From Spartobacteria bacterium (GTDB lineage: Bacteria > Verrucomicrobiota > Verrucomicrobiia > Chthoniobacterales > UBA10450), in NCBI GenBank assembly GCA_003167555.1, contig PMSN01000025.1, positions 1 through 64,000 of the forward strand: a stretch of 64,000 bases of DNA, in the 5' to 3' direction. The notes beneath the pieces were generated by a model, which was not told where the DNA came from, did not search any database, and worked only from the letters and a program-made list of their open reading frames with translations. Position numbers and translations under genes: made by a program. Position 1 is the stretch's first letter. Every line of letters starts with the position of its first letter. Below are positions 8,569 to 18,400 of this stretch, one piece after another.

Positions 8569-9456
8569 TTAATTCTTCTTCTCCGGCGAGCTCTGCGTTG
8601 TCGCCGCCAGGTTTTCAACGGCGCTGCTGATCGCTTCGACCAGGCGGTTGCGGTAGGCTGGGTCGTTGAGCTTCGCTTCTTCTGCGCGATTCACGATCAC
8701 TCCGCACTCCAGCAGAACAGCTGGCATTTTTGCGGTCTTCAACACGATCAGGTCGTCGAACGCGTAGATGCCTTTCTCCCGGTCGAGAACAAGGCGGTTC
8801 TCTTGAGTCTCATGATGCAGACTGGGAGTAAAACCCGCGTCCAGTAAAGCCCGGCCGAGCGTGGTGGCAAAGCCGAGACTTTCAAGTGGCTTTGCGTTCT
8901 TGCTCGACATGAAGATGGAATAGCCATGGAAATCGTCGCAATACTTTTGCGTTTTTCCATCCACCTCCCATTTCTTGAGGTAGCTATCCTTGACCGAATC
9001 GTGATGGATCGCGAGAAACAGATCCGCCTTCTGGCGACTAGCCTCTTCCGCTCGCTTAGGCAAACTGATTTCCGCCCCGCCGGCATTGATGAGCACGGGG
9101 CGAACGGAACGCGAGGTTTTCAGCCTTTCGAACAACTCCTTCGCCAGGCGGCGATTGAATTCGTATTCGAAAACGCCGTGCGCGCTGATTGCTCCGCCTT
9201 TCCTGGGCAAGTGACCTATGTCAATCGCGATCGTGAACTTGGTAGAGGTCGCGATCTCTCCCGGAATAGTTGCGGGCGTGGCAGACGGCGACGGACGAGT
9301 CGTCGCCGGGCGTGACACGGCGCTCGCCTTCCAGTCCGGCGCCGCAGTTACTCTCTCGCTGGGACTCTTAGCGGGCTCGACCGCTAATGCTCCGGCGGAA
9401 AAGGTGCAGAGTCCCAGGGAGGCCGCCGCCTGCAAGAACAAGATTCGAATGCGCAT
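8569..9456 (-). CDS. N-acetylmuramoyl-L-alanine amidase (Amidase_3)
   Basis: 295 aa with a signal peptide (1-25) and a Pro/Ser/Thr-rich linker (to ~70). The zinc amidase domain has IDIGH (His82), FEYEFN (Glu97), IHHDS (His151/152) and the catalytic VLLECGVIVN (Glu250), the standard AmiA/CwlV-type set. It would cleave the amide between MurNAc and L-Ala of peptidoglycan in the periplasm. Unusually, GHLPRKGGA replaces the common GHGGxDPGA, and there is an insertion around 155-190 (KKWEVDGKTQ...HGYSIFMS). It is followed by the OPT transporter genes on the same strand. Confidence 0.9.
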   Translation of the reverse strand: MRIRILFLQAAASLGLCTFSAGALAVEPAKSPSERVTAAPDWKASAVSRPATTRPSPSATPATIPGEIATSTKFTIAIDIGHLPRKGGAISAHGVFEYEFNRRLAKELFERLKTSRSVRPVLINAGGAEISLPKRAEEASRQKADLFLAIHHDSVKDSYLKKWEVDGKTQKYCDDFHGYSIFMSSKNAKPLESLGFATTLGRALLDAGFTPSLHHETQENRLVLDREKGIYAFDDLIVLKTAKMPAVLLECGVIVNRAEEAKLNDPAYRNRLVEAISSAVENLAATTQSSPEKKN

Positions 9457-9480
9457 TGATAGTGCGTCCAGTTTTGTCGA

Positions 9481-11856
9481 CTAACTCCGCGCGCGTTTCG
9501 CTTTGGTGGCGAGCAGGACGTCGCGGCCGACGAGATAGAGAAGGACGCAGAGTGCGACGAACGGAATCATCGCGAGTAGATCGGACGAAGGACCCTCGAA
9601 GAACGGGTTGTGGGCGGTCGCCCACTTCTCGAAGCCATCGAGTCGATCCTTCATCGGGATGGCGAGGAAAGCGAACAGCACGCCTGCCAGCGTGCCACCA
9701 GCGATGTAGCCGGATGCGAGAAGCACGCCGTTGCTCTTGTCGCTTTCAGCCACGAGCTGATCTTCCGTCAGCCGTGCGCCGGCGTGTTTGCGCCGGGTGT
9801 ATTTGTCCACGAGCCAACGCACCATGCCTCCGACGTAGATTGGCGCCGAGGTGGAGATAGGCAGATAAACACCGACCGCGAAGGCGAGGGAAGAAACGCC
9901 GGAAAGCTCGAGGACGATAGCGATGAAAACGCCTAACAAGACCAACCCCCACGGCAATTGTCCGCCGAGGATTCCTTTGATGATGTAGGAGACGAGCGTG
10001 GCTTTTGGCGCGGTGAATTTTTGCACGCTCGAGCCGTCGGGCCGTTTGTCGTAGACGCCGTTGATGCCGGGGTCGGCGAGATAAACCGGCACGCTATCGT
10101 TGTTCACGAGATAACGACCGGCCGGGCCGTTGGCGGTGTTGGTCTTGTGGTAAACGAAGTACTCGTTAGGATCGGCGCCGGCTTGCGCACCGGACAAGCG
10201 CTCGCGTTTCGGTTGGCCCTTGCTGTCTTTAAGGTAATCGGCCGGATCGGCGTGAAAGCTCGAGGGGAAAGCGAAATCCTGGTTGCCGGCGACCGGAACG
10301 TAAACCGTGCCGGATTGATTCAGCTTCATTAGGATCGGACCGAGGATAATGCACGACGCGAGTGTGCCGATCAGGATCGCGATCTGTTGATACTTGGGCG
10401 TCGAGCCCACGAGGAAACCGGTCTTCAGATCTTGCGAAATGGTTCCGCCGTTCGATGACGCGATGCAGACGATGCCGCCGATGGAAAGCGCGGTGACAAA
10501 GTAGGGCGGCGCAGTCCAACCGATGATGAGGAAGATGAGACACGTCAGCAAGAGCGTCGCGATCATCATGCCTGAGGTCGGACAGGACGATGAGCCGACT
10601 TCGCCGGTCAGCCGCGACGAAACGGTCACGAAAAGGAAACCGAAGGCGATGATGAGGACCGCACCTAACAAGTTAAAGCGCAGATTCAATTGCGGCGCGA
10701 TCATGATGACGATGAGCAAGGCGATGATCCCGCCGATCACCCATTTCATCGAGAGGTCCTGATCCGTCCGCGGCACATCTTCGCGCACGACACCGGAGCC
10801 GCGGAGGTCTGTGAGTCCGCCTTTCAATCCATGCCAGATGAGCGGAAGCGAGCGAAAGAGACTGATGATGCCGGCGGCGGCGACTGCACCTGCGCCGATG
10901 TAGAGAATGTAGCCTTTCTGAATTTGCTCGACCGACATGGTGGCGATGCTGTGCGCCGTTTCCGGGGCGAGCGGCAGTGTTCCGGCGGAGCCGAAATACT
11001 TGATCGCGGGAATGAGGACGAGATAGGACAAGACGCCGCCAGCCATCATGAGCGCCGAGATGCGCGGACCGATGATGTAACCGACGCCGAGCAGCGCGGG
11101 ATTGTTCTCGAGGGAGATAGACGCGCCATCGAATGGCTTTCCGAAAAGTTTCTCCGGCGCTTCCTTCATGATTTTGAAAATCTGCTGGAGCCCGTAGTAG
11201 ATGAAGCCGATTGCGAAACCGCCGATGATGATCTTGCCACCGCTGACCGCTTCGTCCGCCGCGGCGCGCGCAACTGCATCGCCGGCATGCGCGGCATCGC
11301 GCGATTCAGGCGACGCGGCGGCCTTCAACACTTCGGCGCAGGCCGTGCCTTCCGGGTACTTCAAGTAACCGTGCTGCTGCACGATGAGCGCGCGGCGCAA
11401 TGGAATCATCATCAGGATTCCAATCAGGCCGCCGAGGATTGCGACCAGCATGACGCGCGTGATCTCGAGATCGAATCCGAGAATCATGATCGCAGGCATG
11501 GTCACGCCGAGACCGAAGGCGATTGATTCGCCGGCTGAGCCCGCGGTCTGCACGATGTTGTTCTCGAGAATGGTCGAATCCCGCAGGCCGAGCTTGGAAA
11601 GAACGCGGAAGATCGTGATCGAGATGACCGCGACAGGAATGGACGCACTCACCGTCAGCCCGACTTTGAGCACGAGATAAAGCGAGGACGCGCCGAAGAC
11701 CATCCCGAGCAGCGTGCCGATGATGAGCGGCAACGGCGTCAGCTCGCGCAGCCGCGCGCGCGGCGGAATGAACGGCCGGAAGCGGGCGAGGATCGGGTTT
11801 ACCGGATGAGGGCCGACGATGTCCGGAAACTCGTTAGGCGGATTATCAGTCGGCAT
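9481..11856 (-). CDS. OPT family oligopeptide transporter (1)
   Basis: 791 aa from ATG 11856; a TTG eight codons upstream (11880) is the alternative. About 15 hydrophobic segments carry the OPT features: FGASSLYLVLKVGLTVSASIPVAVIS near the N-terminus, NNIVQTAGSAGESIAFG, LKYPEGTACAEVL, and SSNGGTISQDLKTGFLVGSTP in the middle. A periplasmic loop of ~110 residues after TM ~11 (TVYVPVAGNQDFAF...FTAPKATL) is larger than in the neighbouring paralogue. Family role: proton-driven uptake of peptides or metal-chelator complexes. Directly downstream of the second OPT gene, in an apparent operon. Confidence 0.92.
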   Translation of the reverse strand: MPTDNPPNEFPDIVGPHPVNPILARFRPFIPPRARLRELTPLPLIIGTLLGMVFGASSLYLVLKVGLTVSASIPVAVISITIFRVLSKLGLRDSTILENNIVQTAGSAGESIAFGLGVTMPAIMILGFDLEITRVMLVAILGGLIGILMMIPLRRALIVQQHGYLKYPEGTACAEVLKAAASPESRDAAHAGDAVARAAADEAVSGGKIIIGGFAIGFIYYGLQQIFKIMKEAPEKLFGKPFDGASISLENNPALLGVGYIIGPRISALMMAGGVLSYLVLIPAIKYFGSAGTLPLAPETAHSIATMSVEQIQKGYILYIGAGAVAAAGIISLFRSLPLIWHGLKGGLTDLRGSGVVREDVPRTDQDLSMKWVIGGIIALLIVIMIAPQLNLRFNLLGAVLIIAFGFLFVTVSSRLTGEVGSSSCPTSGMMIATLLLTCLIFLIIGWTAPPYFVTALSIGGIVCIASSNGGTISQDLKTGFLVGSTPKYQQIAILIGTLASCIILGPILMKLNQSGTVYVPVAGNQDFAFPSSFHADPADYLKDSKGQPKRERLSGAQAGADPNEYFVYHKTNTANGPAGRYLVNNDSVPVYLADPGINGVYDKRPDGSSVQKFTAPKATLVSYIIKGILGGQLPWGLVLLGVFIAIVLELSGVSSLAFAVGVYLPISTSAPIYVGGMVRWLVDKYTRRKHAGARLTEDQLVAESDKSNGVLLASGYIAGGTLAGVLFAFLAIPMKDRLDGFEKWATAHNPFFEGPSSDLLAMIPFVALCVLLYLVGRDVLLATKAKRARS

Positions 11857-11883
11857 GAGGAAGCGGCTTGCAGTCGGCAACCG

Positions 11884-13968
11884 TTAGGCCGAACGCTTCT
11901 CCGCCATTCCCAGAATCCAGCGGTACATCAGGAAGCCGATTAGCGCGAAGGCGGCGCCGCCGATGATGATGGCAGCGGTTTCGAAGCTGGGGCCGACCAA
12001 TGCGAGTGGCGCCGCTTGACCGGAGAAGGCGGCGATTGCGGTAATCACGACGAGAATAACGCTTTCGCCGACGATAAGACCCGACGCCAATAACACGCCC
12101 AGTTGCTTCGTCGCTTCGGGTCTGGATGTCCGGTTGGCACGGCGATCAAAGATCCACCCGACGACTGCACCGACCACGATCATGAGGGTGCTCGCGGTCG
12201 GGAGATAAATCCCGAGGCCGACGGCCAGCGGGGGAAGGCTCATGTGTTTGGTTGTGCGCGACAGGGTTTCGTTCAGCGCGATGAGGGTGACGCCAATCAA
12301 GCCGCCGATCTTGATCAAACTCCAGTCGATGTTGCCGGAGATCACGCCCTGCGCGAGCGCAGAGATGAGGCTGGCCTGCGGCGCGGGTAAGGTGTGTTGC
12401 CGTAACTCCGAGCCCGGTGCGCCGGCGAAACCATACGCATGATTCACGAGGTCGAGCACGGGCGGAATCACGAGCGCGCCGGCGAGGACACCGATGATGA
12501 GAGCGACCTGTTGTTTCCAGGGTGTTGCATCGACCAGTTGCCCGGTCTTAAGGTCCTGGAGGTTATTGTTCGCGATCGCGGCGACGTTAAAGACGACGGC
12601 GGTGGTGAAAAGCGCGAAGGCGATCAAGGCTTGGTAAGCAGTGGGCGCAACGTACGGCTTTACGCCAAAGACTAGGAGCAAGGCGGCGCCGATCACGACC
12701 AGAATGCCGATGCCGGAAAGCGGGCTGTTGGAAGAACCGATGAGGCCGGCCATGTAACCGCACACGGTCGAGACGAAGAAGCTCATCAAAAAGATGTAGA
12801 ACACGCCGCCGATGATGAGCGTGGTCATGTGCTCGCCGAGGCCGCTCGTGTTGGCAAAGTAGCCTAGCACCCAGGCAATCGGCAGCATGCAAACCAGCGT
12901 GACCAGACCGACGATGCCGATCGGGATGTCGCGCTCGGTGATCGGCAACGTGGCGGCCTGGCCGGCTTTGCGCGCGCGGTTCGCGGCCATCGCGCTGGCG
13001 AGCCCTTGCACGACTGGCTTCACCAGCTTCAGCAATGTCCAGATAGCGGAAACGCCAATCGCGCCCGCGCCGACGTAGCGCACATAATTGCTCCAGGTTC
13101 CTTGTGCAATCGCCGGGACTTCACCCGAGCTCACAGCCTTGACGAGCGCTTCAAATGTTTTCGTAGTCGGCAGCGCAGCCCCGGAATGAATCAAGTCCGT
13201 CGCGATTTGTGCGTAATACGGCACTCCCCAGCCCCAGCCGATGAACGCGCCAACTAGCATCGCAATACCGACCGACAAACCGACCAGATGACCGACCCCA
13301 AAGAGCGCGAACGAAAGATTGAAATCGTAACCGGTCACCGAATCGCGCCGGCCGATCCGAAAAGTTTGCGCGACGTCCGCGGCGAACAGCTGCGTCGCGA
13401 CGATCACGGCAAACACCGCGGAAACAATCGATCCCCATAGTACCGCGAGCAGACCGGCACGACCCTGTTCGACTTCGGACGCGTTCGCCTTGTCGCCGCT
13501 GCCGACTTTGAGCATCTCGGCGCAGGCAACGCCTTCCGGATATGGCAGGTCGGAGTTGGTGACCAGGGCGCGGCGGAGCGGAATGGAATACATCACTCCG
13601 AGAATGCCGCCGAGGGCGCAAATCAGGAACGAGATCCAGAACGGGAAGGTGGTCCAATAACCGATCATAATGAGACCCGGCAGGACAAAGATGATCGACG
13701 ACAGCGTGCCCGCGGCTGAGGCCACCGTTTGCACAATGTTGTTTTCCTGGACGGTTGCGTTCTTGAAGCTGCGCAGGATGGCCATCGAAATCACCGCTGC
13801 CGGAATCGAGGTCGAGAAAGTCAGGCCGGCTTTGAGCCCGAAGTAGACGTTGGCGGCCGTGAAGACCAACGTGATGATCACGCCAACGATCAGTCCGCGA
13901 ACCGTCAGTTCAGGCCGCTTTTTCTCGTCGATGTCGAGGATAACGGGCGGCGGATTTCGTGGGTCCAT
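11884..13968 (-). CDS. OPT family oligopeptide transporter (2)
   Basis: 694 aa from ATG 13968 (MDPRNPPPVILDIDEKKRPE); an in-frame ATG at 14055 would add a hydrophilic stretch not typical of the family. Landmarks: NVYFGLKAGLTFSTSIPAAVIS, NNIVQTVASAAGTLSS, DLPYPEGVACAEML, SSNSPLSGIGI and NNNLQDLKTGQLVDATPWKQQ. It is clearly paralogous to the next gene (28 bp between them), and the two may form a heteromeric or duplicated uptake system. Divergent from the DUF3142 gene at 14093. Confidence 0.92.
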   Translation of the reverse strand: MDPRNPPPVILDIDEKKRPELTVRGLIVGVIITLVFTAANVYFGLKAGLTFSTSIPAAVISMAILRSFKNATVQENNIVQTVASAAGTLSSIIFVLPGLIMIGYWTTFPFWISFLICALGGILGVMYSIPLRRALVTNSDLPYPEGVACAEMLKVGSGDKANASEVEQGRAGLLAVLWGSIVSAVFAVIVATQLFAADVAQTFRIGRRDSVTGYDFNLSFALFGVGHLVGLSVGIAMLVGAFIGWGWGVPYYAQIATDLIHSGAALPTTKTFEALVKAVSSGEVPAIAQGTWSNYVRYVGAGAIGVSAIWTLLKLVKPVVQGLASAMAANRARKAGQAATLPITERDIPIGIVGLVTLVCMLPIAWVLGYFANTSGLGEHMTTLIIGGVFYIFLMSFFVSTVCGYMAGLIGSSNSPLSGIGILVVIGAALLLVFGVKPYVAPTAYQALIAFALFTTAVVFNVAAIANNNLQDLKTGQLVDATPWKQQVALIIGVLAGALVIPPVLDLVNHAYGFAGAPGSELRQHTLPAPQASLISALAQGVISGNIDWSLIKIGGLIGVTLIALNETLSRTTKHMSLPPLAVGLGIYLPTASTLMIVVGAVVGWIFDRRANRTSRPEATKQLGVLLASGLIVGESVILVVITAIAAFSGQAAPLALVGPSFETAAIIIGGAAFALIGFLMYRWILGMAEKRSA

Positions 13969-14092
13969 GGTGGTCGTCCAGTTGTGAATTCGGTTTCCGC
14001 CGAATGGTTGCGCTTGCCGGAGGAAAGCGATTCCCAGCGGGGAATGCAATCGCAAAGATTGTGCGCCGGGATCGATGCGTGGATGATTCGTT

Positions 14093-15478
14093 GTGCGAAT
14101 TCCAGTCGCGCTCGCCCTTGGAGCGGCTTTGTTTTGTTCTTCGGCGAGCGCGTTCGAAACCTCCTTTTGGGTTTGGCAACGCAGCGAGCCGCTCTCCGAC
14201 TCCGAGCGCGCCGAACTTTCCGCGCAAGGCGTCCACGCGATTTACTGGCAAATCGGCGAGCTGGAGAATGTGGGTGAAGCGTGGCGGTGGAAAGCGCGCT
14301 TTTCTTTTCCGGGATCGAGCGCGAGCGGCTTGCGCTTCGTTCCTGTCGTGCGCCTCGAGTCGCTTGAGCGCTCGCCATTTTCGAAAAGATCAATCGAGTC
14401 GCTGCTCGGCGCGCTCGCTGGCGCCGCGAAGGGCGCGGAGGAATTGCAGCTGGACTACGACGCGCCGGATCGGCTTATCGCGGAGTACGCGGCGGCGCTG
14501 AAGAAAATCCACACGCTCGTTCCGAAGCTCAGCATCACGGCGCTGCCGCATTGGGCGCGCGGCTCCGCGCTCAATGTTTTGGAAGGGAGCGTCGATGAAT
14601 TGGCGCCGATGCTCTACGACTTCGAGCCTGATCCCATTGTCGAAGGCGCCGCGCCGCTCCCGCTGCTCGACCCGGACAAGTTGGAGGCGTGGCTCGCCGA
14701 CTGGAGCAAATGCAAAACGGGCTGGCGCGCGGGGATGCCGGCGTTTGCGCGTGTGACTCTCTTCGATCCGAACGGCAAATCGCGCGGGCACGTCCGCGAG
14801 TGGAATTGGGACGATCTCTGTTTCAACAAATCGCTCGCACCGCTTCAGCCAACCGCGTTGGGTCTCACTCTTTTCAAGGCGCAAGCATCTACACGCATCA
14901 CGAACACGCCGGTGAAGACAGAGCAACGTATCGCGGTGCGTTGGCCGGATCGCGCTGCGCTGATTCGAGTAATCGAGCAGGTGCGAAAAACGAACGCGCG
15001 CGGCGTTGTTTTTTTCCGCCTGCCGGATTCGAGCGCGCCGAGCGGCTGGTCGCTCCGGCAGCTCGGGCATCTCGACGCGGCGCCGCATCTCGTTTTTCGA
15101 AAAGCGGAAGCGGCGCAGCAACTCGAATTGGTCAACGAGAGCGACGCCGACCTCGAGCCGCGCCTCGCCGGCGCGCACGACAAAGGCGGTCTCGAGCGCG
15201 GTTACGCACTCGAAGTGGACGCGCCGGCCGCGGTGTTTCGCGATGCGCACGAGGGAGATTTCTGGCGCGTCATCGGGCATGTCGATCCCGACGGCGCGCG
15301 GCAGGCGGTGGTCACGCCGCTGGCCACGCGGCTGACATTTTGGTTCAGTCATCTGCGCGCCCGGCAATCGTTGCGCACCGGAGTGATTCAACTCGCGCCC
15401 GGCGCTGCTTTTAGTCAGATTCGCTATCGCGTTCTCAGTGTGCCTGGAAATTCAGAATGGAAACAAATCGAAGAATAA
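14093..15478 (+). CDS. DUF3142 domain protein, probably exported
   Basis: 461 aa from GTG 14093, signal peptide 1-20. DUF3142 landmarks in order are FWVWQR (25-30), VHAIYWQIGELE (47-58), LQLDYDAP (118-125), SITALPHWA (147-155) and APMLYDFEP (171-179). These beta-strand ends suggest a TIM-barrel glycoside-hydrolase-like fold, with acidic residues in LDYD as possible catalytic positions. Residues ~330-460 form a separate beta-rich domain. The 3' end overlaps the next gene by 22 bp, and both encode exported proteins, so they are probably co-expressed. Confidence 0.8.
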   Translation: MRIPVALALGAALFCSSASAFETSFWVWQRSEPLSDSERAELSAQGVHAIYWQIGELENVGEAWRWKARFSFPGSSASGLRFVPVVRLESLERSPFSKRSIESLLGALAGAAKGAEELQLDYDAPDRLIAEYAAALKKIHTLVPKLSITALPHWARGSALNVLEGSVDELAPMLYDFEPDPIVEGAAPLPLLDPDKLEAWLADWSKCKTGWRAGMPAFARVTLFDPNGKSRGHVREWNWDDLCFNKSLAPLQPTALGLTLFKAQASTRITNTPVKTEQRIAVRWPDRAALIRVIEQVRKTNARGVVFFRLPDSSAPSGWSLRQLGHLDAAPHLVFRKAEAAQQLELVNESDADLEPRLAGAHDKGGLERGYALEVDAPAAVFRDAHEGDFWRVIGHVDPDGARQAVVTPLATRLTFWFSHLRARQSLRTGVIQLAPGAAFSQIRYRVLSVPGNSEWKQIEE

Positions 15479-18400
15479 AAATCGTCGCGACGGCCGTCGC
15501 GCTTCTCGTGGCTGCGCCCGTTTCAATCGTTCACGCCACCGGCGGCGATTCCTTTGACGAGCCGGCGCCGGTCCTGGCGGACTCGCTCGATTTCTTGCCG
15601 GGCAAATCGCTCGGAGAAATTTTCCTCGAAACGGCCGCGCAAGTTTCTGACAAGGAGACGCCGGATTTCGAAAAGGAAATCGTCACGATTTCGCAGCGTC
15701 TGCGCAGCGAGCCGGCCGCGCCATTGGTCGCGGTCGCGGATGGTTTGCTGGCGCAAGCGCGTCAGCATTATTCGAGCGGCGGCGACTGGTGCAACCTGCT
15801 CCACGATGTGCGCGATGTGCTGAGCGCATCGAGTGGCGACAAGAACGCGGCCGCGGATTACATCAAGTGGCGGATCGAGAATAAGCAGCGGTTTGGGTTG
15901 CAACCGAAACCGAAAGAGAGCGCGGACGAGACGGACAAATCGAAGGAGCCCGCCGCGTCCACGACCGATCTCGAGACCCGGGCGCGCGAAGCTTCGGGTC
16001 CGCTCAAGGCGCACTGGCTCTATCTCGTCGGCGCCACCACCTACAAAGCGGGCGACCGAAAAGATTGTCTGACGTGGTTCGAGCGCGTGGTGAAGGAATT
16101 TCCCAACCATCCGCGAGCGGAGATCGCGCTGTTCATGCAGGCGCGCTGCGCGTTTTCAGAATCGCGCCGCGGCATTGAGGCGCAGGACGAACGCACGGCA
16201 GAGCAGGCGAAGGAGCGCGGGCCCGCGCGAAAAAAAGGCGCGGAGATGTTCGAGCGTTACCGCAAACAATATCCGCATGGCCGCTTTGAAGCGGACGCGC
16301 TCGGCTGGCTGGGCGCGCTGGCTTTCGACGACGAAAATTATTTGAAGGCGCTCGAATGTTACATCGCGCAAGCCGAGACGCCGGGACATCCGGAGACAAT
16401 TAAGCCGGCGGTTTTCATGTGCGAGAAATGCCTGGTGCGCGTCGGTGAGAAACCGGACAGCGCGGCGGCGTTTGCCTTGATCGCCCGGCATCCGCGCATC
16501 GCGATGGGATTCACTTATCTCGTCCTGAGCGCGCCGGAGGCGAAGAACTACGACGGCAAATACGATCAGCCCGCCGACGTGAAGAAATGGCGGCGCACGA
16601 TGCTGCCGCGGATCGCCGCGGAAGTGGTGAAGCAAAAGCAGATTTATCAAGCGGGCGATTGGCAGCCGCGTTATCTGGCGATGCTGGCGCAGGCCGCAAG
16701 CGCGAGCGGAAACCAGGAGCAGGCGTTGCAGCTTACGAATCTCGCGCCCACCGATCTCGAGCGCAGCGACGACCTGCTCATGGTGCGCGCGCTGGCGTTC
16801 CAGCGAGCGGGCAAAGCGGCGGAAGCGATCGAAACGTATCGGAAATTGCTCGGCAATTTTCCGAAGTCGCCGATGGCTCCGGGCGTGCGTCTTCGTCTTG
16901 CTTTCGCGTTGCAGGATAATCACCAGGCTGGCGCAGCGGTCGTGGAGTTAAAACGTTTGCTGGCGCTGCAAACGAAGAGCGACACGAAGCCGGAAGCGGA
17001 GACGACGAAGAGCGATGATTCGAAAACAGAGGAGACCGAAACCGAACCGGCGTCGGTCGATAACGCGAGCAATTTTGAATTCGGAGAATCGCGCTACACG
17101 ACGGCGGAGACGTATCCCGAGGGAGAAGAGGGATGGGAGCTGAAAGAGAGCGCGGTCTATCCGAACATTACCGGCGCCGATCTGGACCAAGTCCAGCAAG
17201 CGATCGACACGCTCCTGAATTTTGCGCCTTTGACCGAGCTGGCGACGGCGGGCGATGACGCCGCCTTCGACGAAAAAGAGAAGAAGGAATTCCGTTCCGT
17301 CATCGCGCAACGTTATCTGGCGCAGGAAAATTTTGCCGAAGCGAAGAAATTCATCGCGCCGGATGAGTTCAAGCTCGTGGCCGCGAACCTGGAAACGTTG
17401 ACGCTGGCCACGGCCGGTTCGCCGCAGGAGAAGGCGGAAGATATGATGCGGCTTGGAGATGCCTGGGCCAATGCGCGAGGAAAGCTCTTGCGCGCGCCGC
17501 TAGACACGACGGTGCATTTTTTGAAGCGCTACCACGGGCTGGATGCGTTGAGCCGACGCGCGAACGGGCGCTCGCTGCGCCTCAAGGACGTCGACAACGA
17601 ACTCGAAGAGCGGGACGAATTGCGTCATGCCGCGCGCTGGTGGCTGAGCGCGGCGCGGGCGCGACCCGGCACACCGCTCGGGGCGCAGGCGCGCTGGAAG
17701 GCGCTCGAGACGATGCCGAAAGTCGCCGCGGCCTCGGAGTATGCCGAGCAATTGGCGCGCGAAATAAAAGGTGAGGCGGTTTCGCGCGAGATTTACACAA
17801 AGCTGCGCGCTGAATCTCCGGATTCCGTCGAGGCGAAACGGCTGGCGGCTTACTGGAGTTTTCCGCCTGCGCCCAAGATGGAGCCAGGGGACTACGACGA
17901 AAATTTTTCCCGACGCGACGCGAAGATTCTCGGATACCTCTACGACGACTTCGGGGCCTTCGGGGTGAAAAATCCAGATTATGATTACCAGGAGCGGACT
18001 GCCTGGAACGACCTCACCAAACGCGTCGCTTCGTTGCCCGAAAAAGCGGCGCTCGCGGAACCGGCGGCGATGGCAAAAGAAATTCGCGAGCTTGATGCGC
18101 TGGTGCGAAAGAACATCACGAGCATCGGCGACGCGACGTGCGCGAATTTTTTGGACGATCTCGCCCAGTTTTTCTCCGAGCCGAACCTCACGCGGGAGAT
18201 GCAGAAGACTTACGTCGGCATTCGGTTCGATGTGCTGGAGAGCAACGGATGGGATCAACCGGGTGGCGTTCCGGATTCTCCCAAGCAAACCGACGATGAA
18301 ATCCGCGCGAAGATCGATGCTGCGTTGAAAAATCCGGCAGTGAAGTCGGTGGCGGATTATCTCGAGTTTAGCCGGATCGGATTGAAGGCAGGAGATCGTA

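Noticed and set aside
10690-11526. Plus-strand open frame of 278 codons opposite an OPT gene
   Set aside because: Composition is typical of antisense to transmembrane codons (Asp/Arg/Gly/Ala), with no domain pattern.
14390-15391. Minus-strand open frame of 333 codons opposite the DUF3142 gene
   Set aside because: Arg/Glu/Ala-rich shadow with no start context; DUF3142 on the other strand has clear motifs.
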